From: Leifsonia psychrotolerans
GTDB lineage: Bacteria > Actinomycetota > Actinomycetes > Actinomycetales > Microbacteriaceae
Assembly (NCBI RefSeq): GCF_013410665.1
Contig: NZ_JACCFM010000001.1
Location: 3,596,001-3,660,000 of the forward strand
DNA length: 64,000 bases
Direction: 5' to 3'
Shown here: in pieces, positions 44,982-56,497 of the stretch
How positions within the stretch are numbered: the stretch's first letter is position 1
Layout of the letters: the number at the start of each line of letters is the position of its first letter
The notes under the pieces: model-generated
What the model was told of the DNA's origin: nothing
Seen by the model: only the letters and a program-made list of their open reading frames with translations
The model's database searches: none
Made by a program: the position numbers and the translations under genes

Positions 44982-45713
44982 ATGGACAAGAATCGAATGT
45001 GGGCGATCGGCTCTATTCTGCTGATGGCCGCATTGGTCGTCGGTGGGTGGTTTCTCGCCGTGCAGCCGCAACTTGCTTTGGCGCAGGTCGCCACGATGCA
45101 ACGCGCGACGGTGGAGGCGACCAATGCGACCCACGCGGCCGGCCTCGAGAAGCTGAAGAAGGACTTCGCGAATATTGAGACTCTCAAACAGGAACTTGCC
45201 CCGCTCGACGCCTCGGTGCCGACCGACACCGAGGTTCCGGCGTTCCTTGAGCAGCTTGATGCGATGACCAGTGCGGCGCTGGTGCGGCTCGACAGTGTCA
45301 CGATGTCTGACCCGCAGCCGTACACGCCGGTGGTTCCCGTCGAGGCCCCCGTTGCCGCGGGAACGGAGGCCGCCCCCGCACCGATCGATGGCGTGGATGC
45401 GGTGCCCGCAGCGCCGGCGGCCGGTGCGCCGCCGGTCACGAACTCCCTGATCACAGCCTCAAATTTTGCATCACTTCCGGTGCAAATCAACGTCTCCGGT
45501 AGTTACGACTCCGTGTTAAATTTCGTCAAAGGTCTGCAGAGCGGCACACGCCTTTTCATGGCCACAGGCCTGACCACTGCAACGGATACCTCCACCCCCG
45601 GGTCGGTCACGGCGACCGTGTCTGGCCTCATCTATGTGCTAGTGCCCACCGACGTTTCGGCGGGAACGGACGCTCCGCCCGCGACCGGTACGGCGGAGGC
45701 CAGCGGCAACTAA
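44982..45713 (+). CDS. pilO: Pilus alignment protein PilO, copy 2
   Basis: A 243-residue bitopic protein. MDKNRMWAIGSILLMAALVV gives the short cytoplasmic start and membrane helix; a coiled segment (GLEKLKKDFANIETLKQEL) and a domain containing VQINVSGSYDSVLNFVKGLQ follow. Ala/Pro-rich linker at about 115-150. Last gene of operon 2. No clear terminator was found in the 118 bases after it. Confidence 0.9.
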   Translation: MDKNRMWAIGSILLMAALVVGGWFLAVQPQLALAQVATMQRATVEATNATHAAGLEKLKKDFANIETLKQELAPLDASVPTDTEVPAFLEQLDAMTSAALVRLDSVTMSDPQPYTPVVPVEAPVAAGTEAAPAPIDGVDAVPAAPAAGAPPVTNSLITASNFASLPVQINVSGSYDSVLNFVKGLQSGTRLFMATGLTTATDTSTPGSVTATVSGLIYVLVPTDVSAGTDAPPATGTAEASGN

Positions 45714-45831
45714 CCCACGGCGTCGATTCCGGTCGGCCCGCGCTGAAACCCGCAGGATGTCCGCTGATCTGGGGAACGCCGTTGGTACAGTTGCACTGAA
45801 CAAACAGGGCCCCGGCCACGAGGAGTGCAGT

Positions 45832-46866
45832 ATGAGCGAGACAACACCTGACAAAAGCACGACTCCCGCCGAAGCGGATTCACGCGCGTCGGCGGCCGAT
45901 GCGATCGAGACCGTAGAGCCTGTGGTCGAACCGCAGCCCCGCGTCTTTGCGCCCGCGCCAGTCGGCCCTGAAGACATGACAGACACCAGCGATCTCAACG
46001 ATGCGCTCTTTCCCGCGCCGGTTGCCGCCGGTTCGGTCGCGCACGAAACGTTCGTGCCGGCGATGGCCGAGCCCCCCGCGGGTGAGGCGCCCGTCGTGCC
46101 GGAGGAATCCGCCGCCCACCGTGAAGGCCCGGCGCCGGTGAGTCGTGCTGTCGAGGGTGAAAGCACGGCCCATGTCGACGCGCCGGACCCCATCGACAGT
46201 CGGGAGGTGCTGGTCGCCCCTCGTGTGATCGACACTCCGGCCGCGGTCTATACCCCCGCTCTGACCGTCGCGCCGCAACGGACGGCCGACCAGCTCCCCA
46301 CCCCGATTTACGTGCAGGCCCCCACCCCGCCAACGCCGGCCGGTAACCGTGGCGGCGGCATCCTGATCGCGCTTCTCGCGACCGTCGCTTACGCTGCGCT
46401 GTTCTCTGTCGTCGCGTTCCTGATCGTCGGCATCACCAGCAGCACCGTTGAGCAGGCCGTTAGTGCCTTTTCCGGATTCGTCGTGCGCCCGGTCTTTTAC
46501 ATCCCGGTGATCTTCTTCTTCATCGCTTTCTCCTTGCTTATCGCTATTGTCAATCGCGGCGGCTGGTGGAACTATGTGTTCTTCGGCTTCCTCGTGGCCG
46601 TCGTGGTCTACTTCTCCTACATCGGCGGGGCGCTGCTCACCGTGAACGCCTGGAACTACACGCCGCGCGAGGCCGCCCAATTCATCGGCACTCAGTGGCT
46701 GAACCCTGGAGCGATCGCCTCGGCCATCATCGCCCGTGAGGTTCCGATTTGGTTCGGCGCGTGGATTGCGGCGCGCGGGCGCAAGGTCTCGGCCCGCAAC
46801 ATCGAAGCACGCCAGGAATACGACCGTCTACTCGCCGAAGGACCCCAGCTCGCCACCTCCCTTTAG
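45832..46866 (+). CDS. Membrane protein with long disordered acidic N-terminus, unknown function
   Basis: A 344-residue protein. Residues 1-170 are Pro/Ala/Glu-rich and probably unstructured; four membrane helices lie at about 175-200, 220-240, 250-272 and 297-318, and the C-terminus is basic. GAGGAG lies upstream of ATG 45832. No family is recognised. It follows pilus operon 2 on the same strand, with no clear terminator between, so read-through is possible, but nothing in the sequence ties it to pili. Confidence 0.7.
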   Translation: MSETTPDKSTTPAEADSRASAADAIETVEPVVEPQPRVFAPAPVGPEDMTDTSDLNDALFPAPVAAGSVAHETFVPAMAEPPAGEAPVVPEESAAHREGPAPVSRAVEGESTAHVDAPDPIDSREVLVAPRVIDTPAAVYTPALTVAPQRTADQLPTPIYVQAPTPPTPAGNRGGGILIALLATVAYAALFSVVAFLIVGITSSTVEQAVSAFSGFVVRPVFYIPVIFFFIAFSLLIAIVNRGGWWNYVFFGFLVAVVVYFSYIGGALLTVNAWNYTPREAAQFIGTQWLNPGAIASAIIAREVPIWFGAWIAARGRKVSARNIEARQEYDRLLAEGPQLATSL

Positions 46867-46899
46867 GGGAATCGAGCCGGTGAAACGGGCAGAGTAACG

Positions 46900-47388
46900 A
46901 TGCGCGACGAACAGAAGTACGCCACGATCGTTGCTCTGTTCGCCACGGTTCTGTACCTTGCGTTGGTGGTGGCAGCCCTCGGCCTTATCAGCCTCGCCAC
47001 CAACAATGACGTGATTCAGCAGGCGGATGCCGGTCCGCTCGTCGGTCCGACCATGTCGGGGGCCGCGGTCATCACGGTCTTCGTCATGCTTCTGATCGAG
47101 GGGGTGGGCCGCCCGCCCGCCGAGCAATACGTCGCCGTCGGGTTCGCTTTTCTCACCGGGGTTTTGACCTACGCCGTGTTCATCCTTGTCGGTGCAGCGC
47201 TCTACGCCCTCGGAACAGGTGCGCTCTTTGATGTGCTGACCTTCACCGAGTCGATGCTGGTCAGTCCTTTCGCGCTGGCCGTCGGCATTCTGGCCGTCAT
47301 CGTGACGCTGGTTTACTCGTGGATTCTTGCCGCCCGGGTGGGTGAGCACGGGCGTCCGCTCTGGCCGTGGGAGCGCCGCGGCGAATAA
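46900..47388 (+). CDS. Small four-helix membrane protein, unknown function
   Basis: A 162-residue protein with four membrane helices (about 8-30, 48-65, 78-104, 122-146) and a basic, Trp-containing tail (LWPWERRGE). I believe it belongs to a domain of unknown function restricted to Microbacteriaceae, but cannot confirm the family. It starts 33 bases after the preceding membrane protein, probably in the same transcript. Confidence 0.68.
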   Translation: MRDEQKYATIVALFATVLYLALVVAALGLISLATNNDVIQQADAGPLVGPTMSGAAVITVFVMLLIEGVGRPPAEQYVAVGFAFLTGVLTYAVFILVGAALYALGTGALFDVLTFTESMLVSPFALAVGILAVIVTLVYSWILAARVGEHGRPLWPWERRGE

Positions 47389-47401
47389 CACGGGCGGAAT
47401 G

Positions 47402-47430
47402 CTGACAGCGCTCACGCGGGCGACTACCCT
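47402..47430 (+). promoter_or_regulatory. Promoter of a leaderless gene (CTGACA-17-TACCCT)
   Basis: CTGACA at 47402-47407, a 17-base spacer and TACCCT at 47425-47430. The ATG at 47438 lies seven bases later, so the transcript would begin at the start codon. Confidence 0.65.
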
Positions 47431-47437
47431 GGGCCTC

Positions 47438-48112
47438 ATGGACGGTTCCATCGAAGCACGTGTCGACCACGAGGTCGATACGTGGCTGCGCTGGCTACCA
47501 CGGTGGCGCCCCGGAACGCACCGCGGTCGTTCCCGGCTGTGCCGTCAGTGTTTCGGCTCACCGATCATGGCAACGGCCGGTCTGGCCACCGATGTTCCGC
47601 ACGCCGTCCAGCATGCGCTGGCGATGCGAATGAAGGCCCTCATCGATGCGGCCGTCGACGAATACACCGCTCTTAATCTTCCGCTGCTCAGCCGTGAGTT
47701 GCGACGCAACGACGAGCGCCGACGCAGTACGACGTATCGACCGACCGAGGGTCTCGACCTGGAATATAGGGGGCTCGATCTCGACCCCCTGCCCACCGAT
47801 GATTCCCCGTATCTGTTCACGTTCGGCGAGTTGGCCGAGGCGACGGATGACGATGAACCATTCCCCGAAGACACCGAGCCCCTCCGGCCGCTGCCGCCGA
47901 CACCGCTCAGCACCGAAGAGAAGGCAGCGCTCCGGGTTGAACTGAGGCTCGCCGACGACTTCGCCGATGCGCTCGGACAGCGCATCTGTGTGCGACTCGG
48001 CGAGCAGAGGGAGCGCATCAGGGCGGGAATTGCGGCGCACGTCGAACCGCAGGTGCAGGCCTTGTTGGCGGATCTCGACAGCGCCCTCGATTCACCCCTC
48101 TGGCCGCGCTAG
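47438..48112 (+). CDS. Conserved hypothetical soluble protein
   Basis: A 224-residue protein without membrane helices. The N-terminal part is Trp/Arg-rich with a CRQCFGSPIM segment (two Cys, C-x2-C, possibly metal-binding); the middle is acidic (TDDDEPFPEDTEPLRP) and the C-terminus helical. I do not recognise the family. The ATG at 47438 was preferred over ATG 47399 because of the well-placed CTGACA/TACCCT promoter and because no Shine-Dalgarno site is needed in that case. Confidence 0.65.
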   Translation: MDGSIEARVDHEVDTWLRWLPRWRPGTHRGRSRLCRQCFGSPIMATAGLATDVPHAVQHALAMRMKALIDAAVDEYTALNLPLLSRELRRNDERRRSTTYRPTEGLDLEYRGLDLDPLPTDDSPYLFTFGELAEATDDDEPFPEDTEPLRPLPPTPLSTEEKAALRVELRLADDFADALGQRICVRLGEQRERIRAGIAAHVEPQVQALLADLDSALDSPLWPR

Positions 48113-48310
48113 CCGTCGCGCGGGCGGCTCGAGCCGCCCGTTGATCGAGCCGCCCGTGGATCGAGCCGCCCGTGGATCGAGCCGCCCGTGGATCGAGCCT
48201 GTCGAGATCGAGTGGCTGCGTGTTGAGGTTGGCCTACGGGGTCTCGACAGGCTCGACCAACGGGACGGGGATCGTGTGGCTGCGTGTTGAGGTTGGCGCG
48301 CGGGGTCGAC
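48113..48310 (+). repeat. REP-like cluster before the acyl-CoA dehydrogenase
   Basis: A perfect 20-bp palindrome at 48121-48140 (CGGGCGGCTC and its complement) is followed by three 16-bp units GATCGAGCCGCCCGTG from 48143, a 22-bp direct repeat (48212-48233 and 48276-48297, beginning GTGGCTGCGTGTTGAGG), and one GGGGTCTCGACAGGCTCGAC unit at 48237. The palindrome may act as terminator of the upstream gene. Together these fill most of the 306-base gap. Confidence 0.85.
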
Positions 48311-48406
48311 CGCGGTGCCTGCGCTGTAACCGAACCCGCATCCGTTCAACTTCCGTTTGTCGAGCCCTCCGAAAAAAGTAATCCTGTGCCGCACGGGTTG
48401 GCCCGG

Positions 48407-48412
48407 TACGCT
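48407..48412 (+). promoter_or_regulatory. -10 box TACGCT of a leaderless gene
   Basis: TACGCT is separated by six bases from ATG 48419, the same spacing as TACACT before the TetR gene at 313. No ribosome site is present. Confidence 0.5.
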
Positions 48413-48418
48413 ATCGGC

Positions 48419-50215
48419 ATGATTCGATACCAGCCGCCAATTGCCGACATTGCGTTCGCCCTTGAGCACGTTGTGGGCTATCCGGAGATCGCCAACCTTC
48501 CAGGATTTGAGCATGCCGACCTCGACACCGTGGTCGAACTGATCGAGCAATGCGGTGAGTTCATGGCCGAGGTGGTGGCCCCAACAAACCAGTCCGGCGA
48601 TAGTGAGGGTGCGCGCCGCCAGCCGGATGGCTCGGTCATGACGCCCACCGGGTTCACAGAGGCCTATCACCAGTACGTTGAAGCGGGGTGGGGCTCGGTG
48701 CCGCTCCCCGAGGAATTTGGTGGCGGAGGTTTTCCCCGAACCGTTGGCCTGATCATCCAGGAAATGATGACCTCGGCGAACATGGCGTTCGCACTCTGTC
48801 CACTCTTGACGCAGGGGGCGATTGAGGCGCTCCTGCACTACGGCGACGAGGACCAGAAAAAGCGCTATCTGCCCCGGATGGTCAGTGGTGAGTGGACGGG
48901 CACGATGAACCTGACCGAGCCGCAGGCAGGTTCGGATGTCGGCGCATTGACCACACGTGCCGTGCCGCGCCCCGATGGCAGTTATGCCCTCACCGGACAG
49001 AAGATCTTCATCACCTTCGGCGATCACGACATGGCGGAGCAGATCGTTCACCTCGTGCTCGCCCGCACCCCGGGTGCCCCGGCGGGAACCAAGGGCATCT
49101 CCTGTTTCCTCGTTCCGAAGTTTCTGGTCAACGATGACGGATCGCTCGGCGAACGCAACGGGGTGCACACCCTGTCGTTGGAACACAAGATGGGAATCCA
49201 CGGTGCACCCACCTGTGTGCTCTCCTATGAGGACGCCACCGGCTACCTCCTCGGCGGCGAAAACTTGGGTATGCGCATCATGTTCGTGATGATGAACAGC
49301 GCCCGGCTTTCGGTGGGAATGCAAGGCCTCGCGGTCGCCGAACGCGCCTACCAGCAGTCACTCGCCTACGCGCAAGAGCGGCGGCAGGGCCTCGCGATCG
49401 GCGCAACTGGCGTCGATTCGGCGATCATCGAGTTCCCCGATGTGCGACGGATGCTGCTGACACAGCGGTCCTCGCTCGCGGCGCTCCGCTACCTGATGCT
49501 GCTCGACGCGAGTTATGTCGACCGCAGCACCAACGATCCCGATCCCGCCGCGCGTGCCCGCGCAAACGAGATCGTCGGCATCCTGACGCCGATCTGCAAG
49601 TCGTTCGGTTCTGACCTGGGCAATGAGCTCACCTCGCTTGCTCTGCAAGTGCACGGCGGTATGGGCTACATCGAGGAGACCGGCGCGGCTCAGCACCTGC
49701 GTGACGTACGCATCGCCGCGATCTACGAAGGCACGAATGGCATCCAGGCTGCCGACCTCGTGGGTCGAAAGCTCGGCGTGCGCGGGGGAGCGTCGGTGCG
49801 GGAACTCCTCGCAACGATGCGCGAAATCAGTGCGGAATTGGCCGGCGCTGGTCCCGAGTTCGACACGATCCGCGAGGAGCTCGGTCGGCAGTTCGACGCC
49901 CTCGAGCAAGCCACCGAGTGGATGCTTCGCACCGGTCAGACCGACCCGAACGCGGTGCTCGCGGGCTCGACGCCGTACCTGCGGATGTGGGGACTGTGCA
50001 CCGGCGGGTGGCTGCTGGCACGGGCTGCGGTGGCGGCTCCGGCAACGGGCGACACCGCATTGGCGGACAGCCAGCTGGTGTTGGCTCGGTTCTGGGCCGA
50101 GCAGGTGTTGCCGCAGTGCACGGGCCTCCTGGGGGCAGCAATCGCGGGTACCCGCGACCTCTTCGCACTGGATGCGCACCAGCTCGCCGGGCAGGCGAGT
50201 CCGGTTCGGCGATAA
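48419..50215 (+). CDS. Acyl-CoA dehydrogenase with C-terminal extension domain
   Basis: A 598-residue FAD-dependent dehydrogenase of the large (about 590-600 residue) class that carries an extra C-terminal acyl-CoA-dehydrogenase-like domain. Signatures are GTMNLTEPQAGSDVG (about 165), TGQKIFITFG, and the C-terminal QVHGGMGYIEETGAAQHLRD with IYEGTNGIQAADL. It should oxidise an acyl-CoA to the enoyl-CoA; the chain length or substrate cannot be read from the sequence. ATG 48419 was chosen for the TACGCT -10 box six bases upstream. It stands alone between repeat clusters with no other fatty-acid genes beside it. Confidence 0.92.
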   Translation: MIRYQPPIADIAFALEHVVGYPEIANLPGFEHADLDTVVELIEQCGEFMAEVVAPTNQSGDSEGARRQPDGSVMTPTGFTEAYHQYVEAGWGSVPLPEEFGGGGFPRTVGLIIQEMMTSANMAFALCPLLTQGAIEALLHYGDEDQKKRYLPRMVSGEWTGTMNLTEPQAGSDVGALTTRAVPRPDGSYALTGQKIFITFGDHDMAEQIVHLVLARTPGAPAGTKGISCFLVPKFLVNDDGSLGERNGVHTLSLEHKMGIHGAPTCVLSYEDATGYLLGGENLGMRIMFVMMNSARLSVGMQGLAVAERAYQQSLAYAQERRQGLAIGATGVDSAIIEFPDVRRMLLTQRSSLAALRYLMLLDASYVDRSTNDPDPAARARANEIVGILTPICKSFGSDLGNELTSLALQVHGGMGYIEETGAAQHLRDVRIAAIYEGTNGIQAADLVGRKLGVRGGASVRELLATMREISAELAGAGPEFDTIREELGRQFDALEQATEWMLRTGQTDPNAVLAGSTPYLRMWGLCTGGWLLARAAVAAPATGDTALADSQLVLARFWAEQVLPQCTGLLGAAIAGTRDLFALDAHQLAGQASPVRR

Positions 50216-50400
50216 CGGCGCGTCACAGGCGAGCAGCGGCTCGAGGTTGCCTCGCGGGGTCTCGACAGGCTCGACCAGCGGGACCGGGGACTGGGCTCGA
50301 CCAGCGGGACGGGGGATCGGGGACTGGGGTCGACAGGCTCGACCAGCGGGACCGGGGATTGGGCGACAGGACTGACCAGCGGGGGCACGCCCGGATCCAC
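50216..50400 (+). repeat. REP-like cluster after the acyl-CoA dehydrogenase
   Basis: Units of GGGGTCTCGACAGGCTCGAC plus CAGCGGGACCGGGGA start at 50256 and 50326, with truncated CTCGACCAGCGGGAC copies between and a degenerate copy near 50370. No gene is visible here. Confidence 0.85.
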
Positions 50401-50433
50401 AGCAAACTGCCATCCTCCAGTGGTACCTCGACC

Positions 50434-50463
50434 TTGACCGGTAGGGCACGCTCGGGATAGTAT
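50434..50463 (+). promoter_or_regulatory. Promoter of the str operon
   Basis: TTGACC (50434-50439), an 18-base spacer and TAGTAT (50458-50463), a strong match to the sigma-70-type consensus. The leader to rpsL is about 265 bases with no gene visible in it; a second weaker candidate (TTGAAA at 50665) lies nearer rpsL. Confidence 0.75.
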
Positions 50464-50733
50464 TTTCCGGTGTGCGATTTGTCGTGCGCTTGATCCGTGC
50501 CCTCATGCTGCTCATGTAGCAGTGAGGCGCCCAAGCTCCGTTAACGCATATATGCAGGGTTTGCTCTCCGAGCAGCCCCCACGGCATACCTTCCACAAAT
50601 CACAGAACCCGTTCCGTTAGGGCTGGAAGGTCCAGATGAACTCGAGTGACCTGGCAACAGGTGTTTGAAAAAACATTCTCGAATGCTAACCATCAATGAG
50701 CTGTCACCGTGCAGCAAAAACAAGGAGTAATTA

Positions 50734-51108
50734 GTGCCAACCATTCAGCAGTTGGTCAGGAAGGGCCGCAGCCCCAAGGTCACCAAGACCAAGGCTCCCG
50801 CCCTGAAGGCCAACCCGCAGCAGCGCGGCGTATGCACCCGTGTGTACACCACCACCCCGAAGAAGCCGAACTCGGCTCTCCGTAAGGTCGCCCGCGTCAA
50901 GCTGTCCAACGGTACCGAGGTCACCGCCTACATCCCCGGTGAGGGACACAACCTGCAGGAGCACTCCATGGTGCTCGTCCGCGGCGGTCGCGTGAAGGAC
51001 CTTCCCGGTGTGCGTTACAAGATCGTTCGCGGCGCACTGGACACCCAGGCCGTCAAGAACCGCAAGCAGGCTCGCAGCCGCTACGGCGCGAAGATGGAGA
51101 AGAAGTAA
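50734..51108 (+). CDS. rpsL: 30S ribosomal protein S12
   Basis: A 124-residue S12, full length. The decoding-centre segments [12 protein letters not shown] and [13 protein letters not shown] are wild type, including both lysines where streptomycin-resistance changes usually occur. GTG 50734 is preceded by AAGGAG. The stop shares a base with the rpsG start. Confidence 0.98.
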   Translation: MPTIQQLVRKGRSPKVTKTKAPALKANPQQRGVCTRVYTTTPKKPNSALRKVARVKLSNGTEVTAYIPGEGHNLQEHSMVLVRGGRVKDLPGVRYKIVRGALDTQAVKNRKQARSRYGAKMEKK

Positions 51109-51578
51109 TGCCTCGTAAAGGCCCAGCTCCCAAGCGTCCCGTTGTCGCTGACCCGGTATACGGTGCTCCCATCGTCAGCCAGCTCGTCAACAAGATCCTC
51201 CTCGACGGCAAGAAGGGTCTTGCCGAGCGCATCGTTTACGACGCACTCGAGGGCGTTTCCAGCAAGAACGGTGCTGATGCAGTTGTCACGCTGAAGAAGG
51301 CACTCGACAACGTGCGTCCCACCCTTGAGGTGCGTTCGCGCCGCGTCGGTGGTTCCACCTACCAGGTTCCGGTTGAGGTCAAGCCGCACCGCGCCAACAC
51401 CCTGGCGCTGCGCTGGTTGACCAGCTACGCCAAAGCGCGTCGCGAGAAGACCATGACCGAGCGTCTCACCAACGAGATCCTCGACGCGTCCAACGGCCTC
51501 GGTGCCGCGGTGAAGCGTCGTGAAGACACTCACAAGATGGCCGAAGCGAACAAGGCCTTCGCTCACTACCGCTGGTAG
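51108..51578 (+). CDS. rpsG: 30S ribosomal protein S7
   Basis: A 156-residue S7 ([18 protein letters not shown]...), full length, ending in the conserved YRW. S7 starts assembly of the 30S head. Its start overlaps the rpsL stop by one base. Confidence 0.98.
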   Translation: MPRKGPAPKRPVVADPVYGAPIVSQLVNKILLDGKKGLAERIVYDALEGVSSKNGADAVVTLKKALDNVRPTLEVRSRRVGGSTYQVPVEVKPHRANTLALRWLTSYAKARREKTMTERLTNEILDASNGLGAAVKRREDTHKMAEANKAFAHYRW

Positions 51579-51585
51579 TGAGCCG

Positions 51586-51626
51586 GAGCGTAGTCGGCGG
51601 ATGCTCAGCATCCGCCGGTTACGCTC
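51586..51626 (+). terminator. Long hairpin between rpsG and fusA
   Basis: A 19-bp stem (51586-51604 with 51608-51626, including two G-U pairs) with a TCA loop, followed by TTCTTG. The T run is weak, so partial termination or RNA processing is more likely than a full stop, since fusA follows in the same operon. Confidence 0.6.
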
Positions 51627-51674
51627 TTCTTGCCTGTTCGATCCCCGCCTTACCAAAACTTCCGGAGGACACCC

Positions 51675-53789
<2,115 letters not shown>

Positions 53790-53862
53790 CCCCACGGGCC
53801 TTCTGGCCCAAATCGCTTAGGCCGCCTGGCCCGAGTAACATAAATACAAATCCAGCGGATTC

Positions 53863-53884
53863 GCCGCTCGCCATGGCGAGCGGC
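53863..53884 (+). promoter_or_regulatory. Perfect 22-bp palindrome upstream of tuf
   Basis: GCCGCTCGCC, AT dinucleotide, GGCGAGCGGC: 10-bp arms in the 125-base fusA-tuf gap, ending 30 bases before the tuf GTG. As RNA it would form a tight hairpin close to the ribosome site (GAGGAGG). Role unknown; it could tune tuf expression or mark an RNA processing site. Confidence 0.6.
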
Positions 53885-53914
53885 GGATCATCCGAGTCCT
53901 GAGGAGGACCCACA

Positions 53915-55108
<1,194 letters not shown>

Positions 55109-55121
55109 TAACGCTCTGAGA

Positions 55122-55154
55122 AAAGGGTCGGGCCTTCGGGTCCGGCCCTTTTTT
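55122..55154 (+). terminator. Rho-independent terminator of tuf
   Basis: A 10-bp stem (55125-55134 with 55139-55148, two G-U pairs) with a TTCG tetraloop, then six or more T. Confidence 0.96.
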
Positions 55155-55171
55155 GTACCCGGGACGGCTCG

Positions 55172-55435
55172 CTACAGCGGCACGCCGTTCACCGTCTTGG
55201 TCAACGCGATGCCGCCGGCCACGCTCGGTTCAATCGTGCAGCTGCGCTCGATGGATGCGCGTACGACGGCCATAAGGCGGCTCAACTCTGTCGCATCGAG
55301 GTCATCGAGATCCAGCAGGATCTCTTCATCGATGGCGAGGTAGCGCTCGTCGGCTTCATCGGACGGACCATGAGCCCCGATCGTGGCGTCATAGTCCTCC
55401 CCGAGGCGGCGGGCACGCACGCTGTCGGAGCTCAT
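55172..55435 (-). CDS. Small acidic hypothetical protein
   Basis: An 87-residue protein rich in Asp, Glu and Leu in the middle (AIDEEILLDLDDLDATELSRL), with one Cys and no membrane helix. The ATG at 55435 was chosen; no clear ribosome site precedes it, and a TTG at 55459 is an alternative. The reading frame ends just after the tuf terminator. It is possibly real because codon use is consistent with a gene, but I recognise no family. Confidence 0.4.
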   Translation of the reverse strand: MSSDSVRARRLGEDYDATIGAHGPSDEADERYLAIDEEILLDLDDLDATELSRLMAVVRASIERSCTIEPSVAGGIALTKTVNGVPL

Positions 55436-55534
55436 GCCGGCGCAACCGGCTCGGCCCAACTAGAGCAGTTCACCCGGTGTGAAGTGTCCGGCGGCGTCTG
55501 CGGGGCAGAGGTGCGGGCATGACGACCTGGTGGG

Positions 55535-55969
55535 TCAGGCTTCGAGTGCAGCTGCTCCACAACCGGCGCACAGCATGTGGCTGTTGAACTGGCCGGATTG
55601 CGGTGTCGAGGAGGACGAAGGCGATTGCGTCGTGGGGAAGGAATAGATCGGCGCGGATTCGCGCGCATCGGGAACGGCAGGTGCGACCGGGGCCACGGCG
55701 CGCTGCTTCATGCGCTTCAGGAGTCCCCGCTTGATGAAGTCTTCGTTCGCTTCTTTCGGCAGTTCCCAGCGAGATCCGCGCTGCATGCCCGTGATTCGTC
55801 CGGAGACCAGGGAGGCTCGCAGATAGCTCGCGCTCGTGCCGACAGTCATCTGAAGTTCGCGAACCGTCATCACCGACGGGAGCTTCTCGTATACCTCTTC
55901 AACGATCGCTGCGGTCAACGCCTTGAAAGCCTTGTTCTTGGCCTCTTCTGCTTTCGAACGGCGTCCCAT
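55535..55969 (-). CDS. Putative DNA-binding protein with helix-turn-helix core and C-terminal CxxC
   Basis: A 144-residue protein. The N-terminal ~45 residues are charged and helical; residues about 32-78 (MTVRELQMTVGTSASYLRAS...GRITGMQRGSRWELPKEA) resemble an excisionase/MerR-like helix-turn-helix. A Ser/Pro-rich linker leads to a C-terminal CAGCG. AAGGAG lies eight bases upstream of the ATG at 55969, a strong ribosome site, so the gene is convincing. It is transcribed away from rpsJ and shares the intergenic region with it. Target unknown. Confidence 0.72.
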   Translation of the reverse strand: MGRRSKAEEAKNKAFKALTAAIVEEVYEKLPSVMTVRELQMTVGTSASYLRASLVSGRITGMQRGSRWELPKEANEDFIKRGLLKRMKQRAVAPVAPAVPDARESAPIYSFPTTQSPSSSSTPQSGQFNSHMLCAGCGAAALEA

Positions 55970-56044
55970 GATGATCTCCTTCTTACTCGTGGTTGCTCCT
56001 CTGTGGTGAGCACCTTCATAGGGAGAGACGTGAAGGTGGGGGTT

Positions 56045-56074
56045 CTATTACGCGACTTTCCAAAAATGTTTCAA
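56045..56074 (-). promoter_or_regulatory. Candidate promoter of the reverse-strand HTH gene
   Basis: On the reverse strand TTGAAA (56074-56069), an 18-base spacer and TAATAG (56050-56045), in a locally AT-rich patch; it lies about 75 bases upstream of the ATG at 55969. Confidence 0.45.
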
Positions 56075-56159
56075 TATTCTTTTTCACACCCCTCGAATGC
56101 GGCCCCACTTCTGCGTGCGCGGTCATGGACGCGGGGGCGGGCGGCGCGACACGCCCGGG

Positions 56160-56189
56160 TTGCAAATGCACCCATTTCTGTGGCAGACT
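56160..56189 (+). promoter_or_regulatory. Promoter of the S10 operon
   Basis: TTGCAA (56160-56165), an 18-base spacer and CAGACT (56184-56189), typical of actinobacterial ribosomal-protein promoters. Confidence 0.6.
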
Positions 56190-56497
56190 CTTCTAGTTCA
56201 ACACTTTCGACTGCAGCGCCTCGCGCAGCATCGAGATCACTGCCAGGCAGTGCATAGCCGCTCTTTACGGAGTCTGGGCTAGGCCGCGGGGAGCAGAACG
56301 AAGCTAAAACCAACACTCATCTCGGCGTGGTTTATCCATGTCTGCTGAGAGTTGGTGTCGGCTCGCATGGTTTTTCTGCGCGAGTCGAAATTGACAGAAG
56401 AACAGTGGTGCCACAGCAGTAGTGCTACGACGGCGTCCAATGCCGCTCCCGGCAAATCCAGGAGAGGTAAGACGCCTTGACAGAGAGAGAGTTCGAC
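56190..56497 (+). other. Long untranslated leader of the S10 operon
   Basis: About 300 bases between the promoter and rpsJ with no convincing gene. A consensus-like TTGACA at 56391 lacks a good -10 partner. The leader may carry autoregulation by a ribosomal protein (L4 in enterobacteria), but I could not identify a matching structure. Confidence 0.45.

Noticed and set aside
48113..50733. Insertion sequence or transposon around the acyl-CoA dehydrogenase
   Set aside because: Repeats are short and REP-like; there is no transposase, no terminal inverted repeat pair and no target duplication that I can see.
56071..56316. Small reverse-strand open frame in the rpsJ upstream region
   Set aside because: It covers the S10 promoter, has no ribosome site and no recognisable sequence.
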